Assembly (NCBI GenBank): GCA_963715285.1 | Contig: CAVQRU010000003.1 | Location: 1-64,000, forward strand | Length of the DNA: 64,000 bases | Direction of reading: 5' to 3' | DNA from: Sva-07 sp963715285 | Lineage (GTDB): Bacteria; Actinomycetota; Acidimicrobiia; Acidimicrobiales; Ilumatobacteraceae | In this document: positions 26,041-34,568 of the stretch, one piece after another | Numbering within the stretch: position 1 is the stretch's first letter | How the letters are laid out: every line of letters starts with the position of its first letter | Notes under the pieces: model-generated | Seen by the model: the letters and a program-made list of their open reading frames with translations, nothing else | Database searches by the model: none | Told to the model about the DNA's origin: nothing | Program-made: the position numbers and the translations under genes

Positions 26041-26255
26041 CGACGAACGTTGGCTGCTTCCCACCGGCCAAGTTTCGCGAGCAGGTCGAAGCTGACCTCG
26101 ACCCCGACGTCGATGGTCCGCGTCCCGTCGGCGATCTCGATGCAGTGGAACGGGTGGTCGGTGCCGTTCGCGGCGGTGACGACGCCCAGTCCCGACTGCT
26201 CGTCGAACGACGTCACGACGCCGCGGCGACCGGTTCCCCGCTCGAGTTCCGTCAC
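26037..26255 (-). CDS. Cold-shock-domain-like small protein
   Basis: A 72-residue protein that begins VTELERGTGRRGVVTSFDEQSGLGVVTAA and continues HPFHCIEIADGTRTIDVGVEVSF. This resembles an OB-fold cold-shock domain, with the FHC segment in the place of the FVH-type RNA-binding strand, but it is divergent. GTG 26255 overlaps the hisG stop as GTGA and its own stop overlaps the ATL start as ATGA, so all three are translated in a chain. Confidence 0.7.
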   Translation of the reverse strand: MTELERGTGRRGVVTSFDEQSGLGVVTAANGTDHPFHCIEIADGTRTIDVGVEVSFDLLAKLGRWEAANVRR

Positions 26256-27124
26256 GGCACGATCTTGGCGATCGCCATCTCGACGAGGTCGGTGGCACCG
26301 GCATCGATCAGCGCCGGGATCACCAGGTTGATCTTCCGCTTCTCGACGACCGATTCGACGGCATACCCGCCCCCGGCGAGCGGGGACATCGTCGGCGACT
26401 TCATCGACGGCAGCACGGAGAGGACGGCATCCTTGCGCTCCTCGGTGACGTTGAGCTTCAGCAGCACCTTGCCACGAGCGTCGAGCACGCCGTTCAGCAG
26501 CGTCATGATCTGTTCCATCGCCCGGCGCTTCTCGGCGTCCTTCGCCGCCGCCGGGTTGGCCACCACCTCGGTGTAACTGAGCAGGATGGTGTCGATCACC
26601 TTGAGCCCGGCGGCGCGCAGCGCTCGGCCGGTCTCGGTGATCTCGACCACGCAATCGGCGATGTCGGGGATCTTTGCCTCGGTGGCACCGTAGGAGAGCC
26701 TGACCTGGGCATCGACGCCGCGTTCGGCGAAGAACCGCTTGGTCAGCTCCGGGTACTCGGACTGCACCCGGACGCCGCTCGGGAGGTCGGCGGCCGAGGC
26801 GGCCGGGTTGTCACCGGCGACGGCGACCACGAGCTTGATCGGGTTGCTGGTGGCCTTGGAGTACTTGAGCTCGCCGAGGCTCTCCACGACGCTGCCGGTC
26901 TCCTCGACCCAGTCGCGACCCGTGATCCCGATGTCGAAGAGCCCCTCGGCGACGTACATCGGGATCTCCTGCGGGCGCAGGATGCGCACCGAGTCGATCC
27001 GCGGGTCGTCGATGGTCGCCTGGTAGTCGACGGTCGAGGAACGACTCACCGGCAGGTCGGCCGCGGCGAAGAGTTCGAGCGTCGCCTTCTCCAGAGAACC
27101 TTTCGGAAGGACCAGTCGCAGCAT
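26252..27124 (-). CDS. hisG: ATP phosphoribosyltransferase, long form
   Basis: First enzyme of histidine synthesis, joining ATP and PRPP. The 290-residue chain is the long type with a C-terminal histidine-sensing domain (about residues 215-290). Landmarks are MLRLVLPKGSLEKATLEL at the start, DIGITGRDWVEE, and the PRPP-site region around DCVVEITETGRALRAAGL. TAGCCT (27138-27133), eight bases before the ATG, indicates a leaderless transcript. No other his gene is nearby. Confidence 0.96.
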   Translation of the reverse strand: MLRLVLPKGSLEKATLELFAAADLPVSRSSTVDYQATIDDPRIDSVRILRPQEIPMYVAEGLFDIGITGRDWVEETGSVVESLGELKYSKATSNPIKLVVAVAGDNPAASAADLPSGVRVQSEYPELTKRFFAERGVDAQVRLSYGATEAKIPDIADCVVEITETGRALRAAGLKVIDTILLSYTEVVANPAAAKDAEKRRAMEQIMTLLNGVLDARGKVLLKLNVTEERKDAVLSVLPSMKSPTMSPLAGGGYAVESVVEKRKINLVIPALIDAGATDLVEMAIAKIVP

Positions 27125-27156
27125 GTCCGCCGAGGCTAACGACCCACCCCGACCTT

Positions 27157-27348
27157 TGCGGCGAGATTCCGGTGACCCGCCCCACCCGGAACTCGACGCA
27201 AACGCCCCCGCCCGAGCCATCCACCCTGTGCGGCGAGATTCCGGTGACCCGCCCCACCCGGAACTCGACGCAAACGCCCCCGCCCGAGCCATCCACCCTG
27301 TGCGGCGAGATTCCGGTGACCCGCCCCACCCGGAACTCGACGCAAACG
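27157..27348. repeat. 72-base direct repeat, 2.7 copies, between mog and hisG
   Basis: Two full units (27157-27228, 27229-27300) and 48 bases of a third (27301-27348) are identical as far as I can read them. Each holds the inverted repeat TTCCGG/CCGGAA separated by 13 bases. The array nearly fills the 241-base gap between mog and hisG. The 72-base length is a multiple of three, but no gene uses it. Confidence 0.95.
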
Positions 27349-27365
27349 TAGTGGGAGCGGGCGGG

Positions 27366-27848
27366 TCAGTGGCCGGTTTCGGTGTCGTGGAGCAGCCGCA
27401 GGGCGTGCGGCAGCACGTCGATGACGGCGTCGAGCTGCTCGACACACCCCTTGGTGCTGCCGGGCGTGTTGACGATGATCGCCCCGCCGCGGATGCCGGC
27501 GAGTCCACGGGAGAGCCGGCCGAGCGGATTGCACAGGCGCATCGCCTCGGCCAGACCGGGCGCCTCGCGCTCGATCACCGCTCGGGTTCCCTCCGGCGTC
27601 TGGTCCCGCGGTGCGAACCCCGTGCCGCCCGTCGACACGACCAGACCCGAGAACCCGTCACACAACGACACCAGCGCCTCGGCGACCAGGTCGGCGCCGT
27701 CGGCCGTCACCCGATGGTCGACGACATCGAAACCGTTGGCCGTCAGGTGGTCGACGAGCGCCCGCCCGCTCAGGTCGTCGCGGGTCCCGTGCACGACCCC
27801 GTCGCTGACGGTCAGCACCTTGGCAAGCGGTCGAGCAGGTTCGGTCAC
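27366..27848 (-). CDS. Molybdopterin-binding protein (MoaB/Mog family)
   Basis: A 160-residue MogA-like domain protein. It has the LTVSDGVVHGTRDDLSG opening, the GLVVSTGGTGFAPRDQTPEGT nucleotide-binding motif (about residues 68-88) and the late IIVNTPGSTKGCVEQL segment. The family adenylates molybdopterin during molybdenum cofactor synthesis. No other moa/moe gene is near. GTG 27848 overlaps the rsmB stop as GTGA. Confidence 0.9.
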   Translation of the reverse strand: MTEPARPLAKVLTVSDGVVHGTRDDLSGRALVDHLTANGFDVVDHRVTADGADLVAEALVSLCDGFSGLVVSTGGTGFAPRDQTPEGTRAVIEREAPGLAEAMRLCNPLGRLSRGLAGIRGGAIIVNTPGSTKGCVEQLDAVIDVLPHALRLLHDTETGH

Positions 27849-29017
27849 GGCACTCGACGGTACCGAATCAACACCATGCCGTCGGTGTCGGCATCCTGCG
27901 GAAGCACACGCCACCCCTGCTCGAACGACCGCCACGTTCCGGCGGGCGGAGCCGACGGGTCGACCTCGAAGCCATCGGGCGTCGGGTGGTCGACCGATTC
28001 CGCCGCGGTGATGGTGCACACGCTGTACACCAGACGACCCCCGGGGGCGACGAGCTCGGCCGCCGATGCCAGCAGCCGCGCCTGCAGACCGGCCAGCTCG
28101 ACGATGTCGTTCGATTCGATCCGCCAGCGAGCATCCGCACGACGACGCAACGCGCCCAGCCCGGAACACGGAGCGTCGAGCAACACCGCGTCGAACGACG
28201 CCGGGCGGAACGGCGCCGCGAGGCCATCGGCGGCGACCACCGGCAGGTCGAGGTCGAGGGTGGCCGCGTTCTCCTGCACGAGCCGGGCACGGCCGAGCCG
28301 CTGGTCGGCCGCCACCACGCGAGCCCCGGCGCCCGCCATCGCGGTCGCCTTGCCGCCCGGCGCTGCACACACGTCGAGCACGCGCTCGCCCGCACTGGCG
28401 GCAACGGCGGCAGCAACCCACTGCGACGACTCGTCCTGGACGTACCCGTCGGCGCGCGTCGTCACCGACGGGGCGACGTTCATGCGTTCGAGTGCCGAGG
28501 TCGCGTCGTCGCCGAGTTCCGTGTGGAACCGATCGACCATCCAGTCGGGATAGCTCAGCCGAGCCCCCTCGGACGGCCAGGACATCTCGGCGATCGACAA
28601 CCGGGACACCTTGCGGAGCACGGCGTTGACGAAGCCGCGTGTGCGCTTCGGTGCGAGCCCGACGGTCTCGCCGACCGCGGCGTGGGGCGGCACCCCGGCG
28701 AACACGAGCTGGTATGCGCCGAGGCGCAGCACCGAACGGGTCGCGTCGTCGGGCGGCGAGGTCACGAACCGGTCGACGATGGAATCGCACGCCCGACGCA
28801 TCCGGGTCGTGCCGTAGACGAGTTCAGTCACGAAACGGCGATCCATGTCGGTGAGACCCGACGTGGCGAGCATCGGTCCGAGCACGAGGTTGGCGTAGGC
28901 ACCGTCGGCCTCGATCCGACGCAACGCGTCGAGCGCCACCCGGCGAGCCGAGCGATCGCCACCGGGGCCGGAGCGGCTGGTGTGCAGATCTCCACCAGAT
29001 CGGACGCGTTGCGTCAC
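27845..29017 (-). CDS. rsmB: 16S rRNA m5C967 methyltransferase RsmB
   Basis: A 390-residue protein with an N-terminal NusB-like RNA-binding domain (ARRVALDALRRIEADGAYANLVL, about residues 20-150) and a C-terminal Rossmann methyltransferase. The SAM loop is VLDVCAAPGGKATAMA, and the two working cysteines are in LLDAPCSGLGALRRRADARW and YSVCTIT. GTG 29017 overlaps the fmt stop as GTGA. The order def-fmt-rsmB is conserved widely. Confidence 0.94.
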   Translation of the reverse strand: MTQRVRSGGDLHTSRSGPGGDRSARRVALDALRRIEADGAYANLVLGPMLATSGLTDMDRRFVTELVYGTTRMRRACDSIVDRFVTSPPDDATRSVLRLGAYQLVFAGVPPHAAVGETVGLAPKRTRGFVNAVLRKVSRLSIAEMSWPSEGARLSYPDWMVDRFHTELGDDATSALERMNVAPSVTTRADGYVQDESSQWVAAAVAASAGERVLDVCAAPGGKATAMAGAGARVVAADQRLGRARLVQENAATLDLDLPVVAADGLAAPFRPASFDAVLLDAPCSGLGALRRRADARWRIESNDIVELAGLQARLLASAAELVAPGGRLVYSVCTITAAESVDHPTPDGFEVDPSAPPAGTWRSFEQGWRVLPQDADTDGMVLIRYRRVP

Positions 29018-29835
29018 AGCGTGCCGAACAGTTCGTCGGCAGTGGGGCGGGCGCCGTTGCGCCAGGCATCGAAGCTCATCGGAGCCTTCCCTTCGGGTTG
29101 CACGATCTCGGGGCGAACCACGCCGTCGACGAGTCGTGCCGCGTTGATCTTGAGGCGCTTGCCGCGGAACGTGGTCCAGGCGCCACCGACGCGGATCAGC
29201 CGGTGGATGTCCTCCGCCGGTCGATCCCAGTCGATCTCGAAGTCGGCCGAGGTGAACTTCGCGGCATGGGTGACCTCGCCGACCTGCGGTTCGGGTTCGC
29301 CGAGCGGCGAACCGAGGGTGTCGACGAGGAGTTGCGTGCCGACCTCGACGAGTTCCGCGCGCAGCTCGGCGGCCGTGGTCTCCGGTCCGATCGACACCTC
29401 GCGGCGGGCGTACACACCTCCGGTGTCGAGGCCTTCCTCCAACGCCATCACGCACACCCCCGTCACCTCGTCGCCGGCCAGCAGCGCCCGCTCGACCGGA
29501 GCCGCGCCGCGCCAGCGCGGGAGCAACGAGAAGTGCAGGTTGACCATCGGCAGCACGGCGAGCACGTGGGGTCTGACGATCTGCCCGAACGCGACCACGA
29601 CACCGAGCTCGGCGCCCTGATCGCTGACCGCGACGAGCGCATCGTCGACGTCGTGCGACACGGGCAGCCCGAGTTCGATCGCGGCGGCCTTCACCGGGCT
29701 CGGCGAGACGTCGCTCCCCCGACCTCGGCGCTTGTCGACCCGGGTCACCACGAGCACGACCTCGTGACCGGCGGCAACCAGTGCCCGCAGCGGTGGCACC
29801 GCCATCTCGGGCGTGCCGAGGTAGACGAGCTTCAC
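29014..29835 (-). CDS. fmt: Methionyl-tRNA formyltransferase
   Basis: Formylates initiator Met-tRNA using 10-formyl-tetrahydrofolate. The signature is visible as NLHFSLLPRWRGAAPVERALLAGDEVTGV, followed by ALEEGLDTGGVY. The protein is 273 residues, about 35-40 shorter than typical (about 310), with the C-terminal tRNA-binding barrel reduced. It precedes rsmB and follows def, forming the usual formyl-Met module. Confidence 0.95.
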   Translation of the reverse strand: MKLVYLGTPEMAVPPLRALVAAGHEVVLVVTRVDKRRGRGSDVSPSPVKAAAIELGLPVSHDVDDALVAVSDQGAELGVVVAFGQIVRPHVLAVLPMVNLHFSLLPRWRGAAPVERALLAGDEVTGVCVMALEEGLDTGGVYARREVSIGPETTAAELRAELVEVGTQLLVDTLGSPLGEPEPQVGEVTHAAKFTSADFEIDWDRPAEDIHRLIRVGGAWTTFRGKRLKINAARLVDGVVRPEIVQPEGKAPMSFDAWRNGARPTADELFGTL

Positions 29836-29856
29836 GCTCCGCTCCTCACCACGGAA

Positions 29857-29890
29857 CGCTCACCATGGCCCGCTCACCACCGGCCGCTCA
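29857..29890. repeat. 14-base imperfect tandem repeats between fmt and def
   Basis: The units CGCTCACCATGGCC (29857-29870), CGCTCACCACCGGC (29871-29884) and a partial CGCTCA (29885-29890) follow each other; a looser copy precedes them at about 29836. The last CGCTCA contains the def stop codon on the minus strand. Confidence 0.7.
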
Positions 29891-30427
29891 TCCCAGGCCG
29901 AGACGACGTCGGATCGGCGGGCGCGCAGCCTGACGAGCGGCCTCCTCCTCGATTCGGCGGTACTCCTTCATCGCTTCCTTGCGCTGATCGCCCTCGAGCC
30001 GGTCGAACATCAGCACGCCGTTGAGGTGGTCGATCTCGTGCTGGAACATCCGCGCTTCGAGTTCGTCGGCCTCGATCTCGATGATCTCGCCGTTGAGGTC
30101 GACCCCGCGGACCAGCACGGTCTTCGGACGGAGCATCTCGACATAGAGCCCCGGAATCGACAGGCAGCCCTCGTCGTACACCCACTCGCCGTCGGATTCG
30201 ACGATCTCGGGGTTGATGATCGCGAGCGGCTCCTCGTCGATGTCCCAGACGACGACCTGCTTCTGCACGCCGATCTGGGGTGCGGCCAGCGCGATGCCGT
30301 TGCCGGAGTCGACCAGCGTGTCGAACATGTCGTCGACGAGGCGGATGATCTTGCCGTCGACGTCGTCGACCTGAGCGGCGACGGTCTTCAGTACGGGGTC
30401 GCCGTATGTGCGGATCGTGTACGACAT
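29888..30427 (-). CDS. def: Peptide deformylase
   Basis: Metalloenzyme that removes formyl groups from new proteins. The three motifs are intact: GIALAAPQIGV (about residues 45-55), DEGCLSIPG with the metal cysteine, and FQHEIDHLNG with both metal histidines. The chain is 179 residues with an arginine-rich tail. ATG 30427 is chosen because TAGCCT (30440-30435) is seven bases before it; another ATG five bases upstream is out of frame. Confidence 0.97.
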   Translation of the reverse strand: MSYTIRTYGDPVLKTVAAQVDDVDGKIIRLVDDMFDTLVDSGNGIALAAPQIGVQKQVVVWDIDEEPLAIINPEIVESDGEWVYDEGCLSIPGLYVEMLRPKTVLVRGVDLNGEIIEIEADELEARMFQHEIDHLNGVLMFDRLEGDQRKEAMKEYRRIEEEAARQAARPPIRRRLGLG

Positions 30428-30433
30428 CCATGT

Positions 30434-30440
30434 CAGGCTA
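30434..30440. promoter_or_regulatory. Overlapping divergent -10 hexamers of def and methyltransferase gene
   Basis: The seven bases CAGGCTA contain TAGCCT on the minus strand, seven bases before the def ATG, and CAGGCT on the plus strand, seven bases before GTG 30447. The two start codons are only 19 bases apart, so both transcripts are probably leaderless and their promoters compete. Confidence 0.5.
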
Positions 30441-30446
30441 GAGGCA

Positions 30447-31061
30447 GTGGCCAGCGACCAGTACTTCGATGACGACCCGACCGTGCCCTCGTCGCCGCTC
30501 GTCGTCGACGTCACGCTGCCCGACACGGCCTTCACGATGGAGACCGACCGTGGCGTGTTCTCCCACGGACACCTCGACACGGCGACCTCGATGCTGCTGC
30601 GCGCTCCCCTGCCACTCGCGCCGTCCGGCGACGTGCTGGACCTCGGCTGCGGCGCCGGGCCGATCGCGCTGACGATGGCGCGGCGATCGCCCGACGCGAC
30701 CGTCTGGGCCGTCGACGTCAACGCCCGCGCCCGGGATCTCTGCCGGCGCAACGCCGAACGGAACTCTCTGCCCAACATCGTGGTCGCCCACCCGGACGAG
30801 GTGCCCGCCGACGTGGACTTCTCGACCATCTGGTCGAATCCTCCGATCCGGATCGGCAAGGCAGCACTCCACGACCTGTTGCTCACCTGGCTCGAGCGAC
30901 TGGCCGCCGGCGGCGACGCTGCGCTGGTCGTCCAGAAGCACCTCGGTGCCGACTCCCTGCAGCGATGGCTCGAGGCCCAGGGCTACAGCTGCGAACGCCT
31001 CACGTCGAAGGCCGGGTACCGATTGTTCGCCGTCCGTCGCGCCCAGGAACGGCCGGCATGA
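30447..31061 (+). CDS. Class I SAM methyltransferase, RsmC-like
   Basis: A 204-residue protein. An N-terminal segment TAFTMETDRGVFSHGHLDTATSMLL is followed by the SAM motif VLDLGCGAGPIALTMA (about residues 69-84), the acidic WAVDVNARA and the catalytic NPP in IWSNPPIRIGKAALHDLL. The last region (VVQKHLGADSL) is typical of the MTS/RsmC group that methylates guanine N2 in rRNA, though the target here is unproven. The stop overlaps the next start as ATGA. Confidence 0.9.
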   Translation: MASDQYFDDDPTVPSSPLVVDVTLPDTAFTMETDRGVFSHGHLDTATSMLLRAPLPLAPSGDVLDLGCGAGPIALTMARRSPDATVWAVDVNARARDLCRRNAERNSLPNIVVAHPDEVPADVDFSTIWSNPPIRIGKAALHDLLLTWLERLAAGGDAALVVQKHLGADSLQRWLEAQGYSCERLTSKAGYRLFAVRRAQERPA

Positions 31062-32017
31062 TCGACCTCGCCGACATCCGGGCCGCGGCGCTCGCCATCG
31101 CTCCGGCGGCGATCGTCACGCCGGTGCTTCGATCCGATGATCTCGACGACCTCACGGGCGCGTCGCTGTTCGCCAAGGACGAGTCCCAACAGCGCGCCGG
31201 CGCCTTCAAGTTCCGTGGCGCCTACCACCGGCTGTCGCTCATCGCGCCCGAGGACCGGAGCCGCGGGGTCGTCGCGGTGTCGTCGGGCAACCACGGCGCA
31301 GCGGTCGCCTGTGCTGCGAGCCTGCTCGGGATGCACGCCACGATCCACGTCCCCGAGGATGTTGCGGCGGCCAAACGCTCGCTGATCGAGCACTTCGGCG
31401 CCGACATCGTCACCTTCCCGCGTTCGGTCGTCGACCGCGAAGCGGCGGCCCGCGAGCAGGTCGCCCGGACCGGCGCCACGTTCGTCCATCCGTTCGAGGA
31501 TCCCATGGTGATGGCGGGACAGGGCACCGCCGCGCTCGAACTGCACGACCAGGTCGGTGCCCTCGACGTGCTGCTGGTACCGATGTCGGGCGGCGGGCTG
31601 ATGGCGGGATGCGCGTCGGCGATGCACCAGCTCGACCCGGCCTGCGAGCTGATCGGGGTCGAGCCGTCGGCCGCCGACGACACTCGGCGGTCGTTCGCCG
31701 CCGGACATCCGGTGCGGATCGCCCAGCCCGAGACGATCGCCGACGGCCTGGCGGTCACGGCACCCGGCGACAACACCTTCGCCATCAACCGCCGATTGGT
31801 GAGCGATGTCGTGACGGTGACCGACGCCCAACTGGTCGAGGCGATGCGTCTCTCGCTGGCCTTCCTGGGTCGACGGCTCGAACCCAGCGGCGTCGCCGGT
31901 GTCGCCGCCGTGCTCGACGATCCTGCTCGCTTCGCGAACCGACGCGTTGGCATCATCCTCTCCGGCGGCAACATCGACGGGCGGCGCTTCGACGCGCTCA
32001 CCGCGACGTCCGGGTGA
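31058..32017 (+). CDS. Threonine/serine dehydratase (PLP)
   Basis: A 319-residue fold-type II PLP enzyme. The PLP lysine lies in RAGAFKFRGAYHRL (about residues 49-62), the phosphate/asparagine loop is SSGNHGAAVA, and the glycine loop is PMSGGGLMAG. It lacks the C-terminal ACT-like regulatory domain of biosynthetic IlvA, so it is of the catabolic or serine-racemase-like type. Coupled to the upstream methyltransferase gene by ATGA overlap. Confidence 0.9.
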   Translation: MIDLADIRAAALAIAPAAIVTPVLRSDDLDDLTGASLFAKDESQQRAGAFKFRGAYHRLSLIAPEDRSRGVVAVSSGNHGAAVACAASLLGMHATIHVPEDVAAAKRSLIEHFGADIVTFPRSVVDREAAAREQVARTGATFVHPFEDPMVMAGQGTAALELHDQVGALDVLLVPMSGGGLMAGCASAMHQLDPACELIGVEPSAADDTRRSFAAGHPVRIAQPETIADGLAVTAPGDNTFAINRRLVSDVVTVTDAQLVEAMRLSLAFLGRRLEPSGVAGVAAVLDDPARFANRRVGIILSGGNIDGRRFDALTATSG

Positions 32018-32040
32018 TTCGAGACGTCCGGCTGATTCGA
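32005..32040. repeat. 18-base tandem duplication across the dehydratase stop codon
   Basis: The unit GACGTCCGGGTGATTCGA (32005-32022) contains the TGA stop (32015-32017) and is repeated at 32023-32040 with one change. The second copy is noncoding. Confidence 0.9.
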
Positions 32041-32049
32041 TCGGCGGGC

Positions 32050-34092
32050 TCAGACGGTCCAGTCGACCGGATGCAGCGAGTCGCGTTCGTAGCGACAGAA
32101 CGTTCCGGTCTGCACGTGCTGACGGAGATGCTCCGCAACCGCCGGGCTCGACTCGGCGAGCCGTGCCAGCGAGTAGCGGATCGATCGCGTCACGCTGACC
32201 CGGGCTCGTTCGGCGTCGTCGAGCACCACACGGTCCCGACCGCCCAGCCCGGTCGCCCGCTTCAACTCCTCGATCAGGTACTCCCGATCACGTTCGGCGA
32301 GCTCGGCCCTGGCGATGTCGTTGTGCGCACGAGCGTCGGCGATGTCCTCGTCGATGTCGTCCAAGCGCCTGCGGTAGGCAGCCTTCGCGGCATCGTCGAG
32401 CACCGGGATCCCTCGGTCGAGTGGGCCAGGCTGGTCCGATCCGGCCTCCATCCGAACCAGGTCGGCGGCGTGGAATTCCTGATCGGGTCGTTCGAGCAGC
32501 CGTGCGACGTAGCGGTAGCCCTTGAGGTCGCGGACGACCACCGACGAGGAGCCCCACCCGATCGTGCGCATGTCTCCGTCGGCACTGAACACGCCGTGTG
32601 GTGTCACCGACGGGGCATCGGTGGGAGTGGCAGGTCCACCGGCGATGCGTTCGTCCACCCGCTCGGCCCACCACTCCGCCCCGAACGAGGCGAGCGCGTC
32701 CCGAGCGCTCCGACGCTCGAACGTGGCCTCGGCCGCTGCGCCGGCCAACTCGTAGGCGTCGGCCATGACCAGGCGAGCGAGCGCGGCCTCGAACGGCGCG
32801 CCGATGCTGTTCAACTCGGCGACGGCGCGGCTCACCTCGCCGATGGCGCGCTCGGGTGCGTCGTCGAGGACCGAGGCGCGACCCTGAGCGAGGAGTGCGC
32901 GCGCCCGGAGCATGGGTGAGGGGTACGCAGCGGCCGTCTCGCCGATGGCCGCAGCGGCTCGGCCGAGCGTGACGCGATCGCGGCGAACGTAGGCGATCTC
33001 CGCTTGCGCGTCGTGGAGTGGCAACAGGCGCAGGGGCCCGAACGGTGGGCGCTCCTTGGACGGGACATCGATCGGGTGCTCGATCGCGTGAGCGATCATC
33101 GCCGCCGCCACGTCCACGTCGCCGCGGGCGAGATGCACGAGGGCAAGACCCGGCTGCGGCGACCAGGCGTGAGCACTCGCCTCCGCGTAGGCCTGCTCCG
33201 CCCCGTCGAGATCGCCGGCACGGAAACGGATGTTGCCGAGCTCGACGAGTGGCCAGCCGAACTCGCGGCGCATCCATGGACGCAGCTCCGCGCAGGCGGC
33301 GAGCGCTTCGGCCTCTGCGAGGTCGCACGTGCCGCTGAGCCGCAGCACTTCGGCACGGTGGACGCGGCAGCGTCCGTTGATGCCACCGAACGCCGCTCCG
33401 TGACGCCAGTGCTCCATCACGTCGGTCCACTGTGCAGCGAGATCGGGGCGCATCAGCCCCTGTGCTGCGCAGATGATCTCGCAGTACATCATCCCCGTCG
33501 TCAGCGGATCCGCGGCCCCGGACATCAGCAGCGCACCGACCTCGTCGAGCAGTTCGAGCCCCTCGTCGACCTCTCCGTCGAAGATCGTCAGCCGGGCAAT
33601 GCACGTCCGCCCGATCACGACCGCCGGGACGACGCCGTGGCGCTCACCCGCCTCGATCGCGGCAGCAGCCTGGGTGCGTGCCTCGCCCATCGCCCCGCAC
33701 ATGAAGCGTTCGTACGCTCTCACCATCGCGATGATCGCCCGAACCGGATGGTCGTCGACGCCCTCCAGGTGCCGCTCGGCGCAGCGCAACCAGCCGCGCA
33801 CCGGTGACATCAGACCGGTGTCCATCATGAGGTACATCGCGACCATGGCGGCGACGCGACCGGCCTCGACCTCCTCGCCGCGCTGCGCGAGGAGTGAGTG
33901 CAGGTCCTCCCACGATCCCACGCACCCGTCGAAATCGCCGGCTCCGTACGCTGCTTCGGCGCGGGCCTCGAGGCAGTCGGCGGAGTCGGACGCTCCGTCG
34001 ACGTCGAGCAGGTCCAGTGCGTGTGTCCACTCCCCCAGCTCCATCGCACGTCGCGCCGCTCGGACGCGCTCCGGGAGTGCGTCGGTTGCCAT
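32050..34092 (-). CDS. TPR-rich protein with regulator-type C-terminal domain
   Basis: A 680-residue cytoplasmic protein without signal peptide or membrane segment. The first about 490 residues are helical repeats of the TPR kind (ALDLLDVDGASDSADCLEARAEAAYGAGDFDG and later copies). From about residue 522 it has a domain known from the ends of large ATPase/LuxR-like and cyclase-associated regulators: KGYRYVARLLERPDQEFHAADL, then a coiled coil (RRRLDDIDEDIADARAH), then VTRSIRYSLARLAE. It has no ATPase or HTH motif itself. ATG 34092 is preferred over GTG 34107, which overlaps a palindrome. Confidence 0.75.
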   Translation of the reverse strand: MATDALPERVRAARRAMELGEWTHALDLLDVDGASDSADCLEARAEAAYGAGDFDGCVGSWEDLHSLLAQRGEEVEAGRVAAMVAMYLMMDTGLMSPVRGWLRCAERHLEGVDDHPVRAIIAMVRAYERFMCGAMGEARTQAAAAIEAGERHGVVPAVVIGRTCIARLTIFDGEVDEGLELLDEVGALLMSGAADPLTTGMMYCEIICAAQGLMRPDLAAQWTDVMEHWRHGAAFGGINGRCRVHRAEVLRLSGTCDLAEAEALAACAELRPWMRREFGWPLVELGNIRFRAGDLDGAEQAYAEASAHAWSPQPGLALVHLARGDVDVAAAMIAHAIEHPIDVPSKERPPFGPLRLLPLHDAQAEIAYVRRDRVTLGRAAAAIGETAAAYPSPMLRARALLAQGRASVLDDAPERAIGEVSRAVAELNSIGAPFEAALARLVMADAYELAGAAAEATFERRSARDALASFGAEWWAERVDERIAGGPATPTDAPSVTPHGVFSADGDMRTIGWGSSSVVVRDLKGYRYVARLLERPDQEFHAADLVRMEAGSDQPGPLDRGIPVLDDAAKAAYRRRLDDIDEDIADARAHNDIARAELAERDREYLIEELKRATGLGGRDRVVLDDAERARVSVTRSIRYSLARLAESSPAVAEHLRQHVQTGTFCRYERDSLHPVDWTV

Positions 34093-34100
34093 GTCGCATT

Positions 34101-34117
34101 GTGACACCGACTGTCAC
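34101..34117. promoter_or_regulatory. Palindrome between the TPR and cupin genes
   Basis: GTGACA (34101-34106) and TGTCAC (34112-34117) form a perfect 6-base inverted repeat with a 5-base spacer. It lies nine bases before the TPR gene start and 57 bases before the cupin start, a natural operator position. The binding protein is unknown. Confidence 0.5.
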
Positions 34118-34173
34118 GCCTGGTTGGTATCCGACCCAGTGGGGGCCGGTCGACAACTCCCAGGAGATCACCG

Positions 34174-34554
34174 ATGCACATCACCAAGAACGACATCCCC
34201 GTGAAGATCGACGCGCCGGGCGCGATCGCCAGACAGCAGACGGACTTCGGCGCTGCATTCGGCGTCATGGGCGCCGAGTACTTCACGATGGCGAAGGGCG
34301 CCGACCTCGCTCCGCTGCTCGAGGGCCTGCACGGCGACATGTGCCAGTCGGCGCACTGGGGCTACGTCATCGACGGCAACGTCACGGTCACCTACAGCGA
34401 CGACACGACCGAAGTCTGCGCACAGGGCGACCTCTTCCACTGGCCCGCCGGGCACAGCGTGCGCGTCGAGGAGGATGCGAACCTGATCCTGTTCAGCCCA
34501 CAGTCCGAGCACACCCCGGTCCTCGACCACCTCAAGAACAAGATGGGCGTCTGA
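34174..34554 (+). CDS. Cupin-domain protein
   Basis: A 126-residue single-domain cupin. A strand QSAHWGYVIDGNVTVTYSD is followed by AQGDLFHWPAGHSVRVEEDANLILFSP, the usual two cupin motifs. The metal-binding histidine pattern is only partly kept (H in SAHWG and in GHSV), so it may bind a ligand rather than act as an enzyme. AGGAG at 34162-34166 precedes the ATG. Confidence 0.82.
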   Translation: MHITKNDIPVKIDAPGAIARQQTDFGAAFGVMGAEYFTMAKGADLAPLLEGLHGDMCQSAHWGYVIDGNVTVTYSDDTTEVCAQGDLFHWPAGHSVRVEEDANLILFSPQSEHTPVLDHLKNKMGV

Positions 34555-34568
34555 GCATCCCCGAACGT

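Noticed and set aside
27157..27348. CRISPR array
   Set aside because: The 72-base units are contiguous with no unique spacers and no cas genes are in the window.
34093..34107. GTG 34107 as start of the TPR protein
   Set aside because: It would place the start codon inside the GTGACA/TGTCAC palindrome; ATG 34092 gives a cleaner arrangement, although the longer form cannot be fully excluded.
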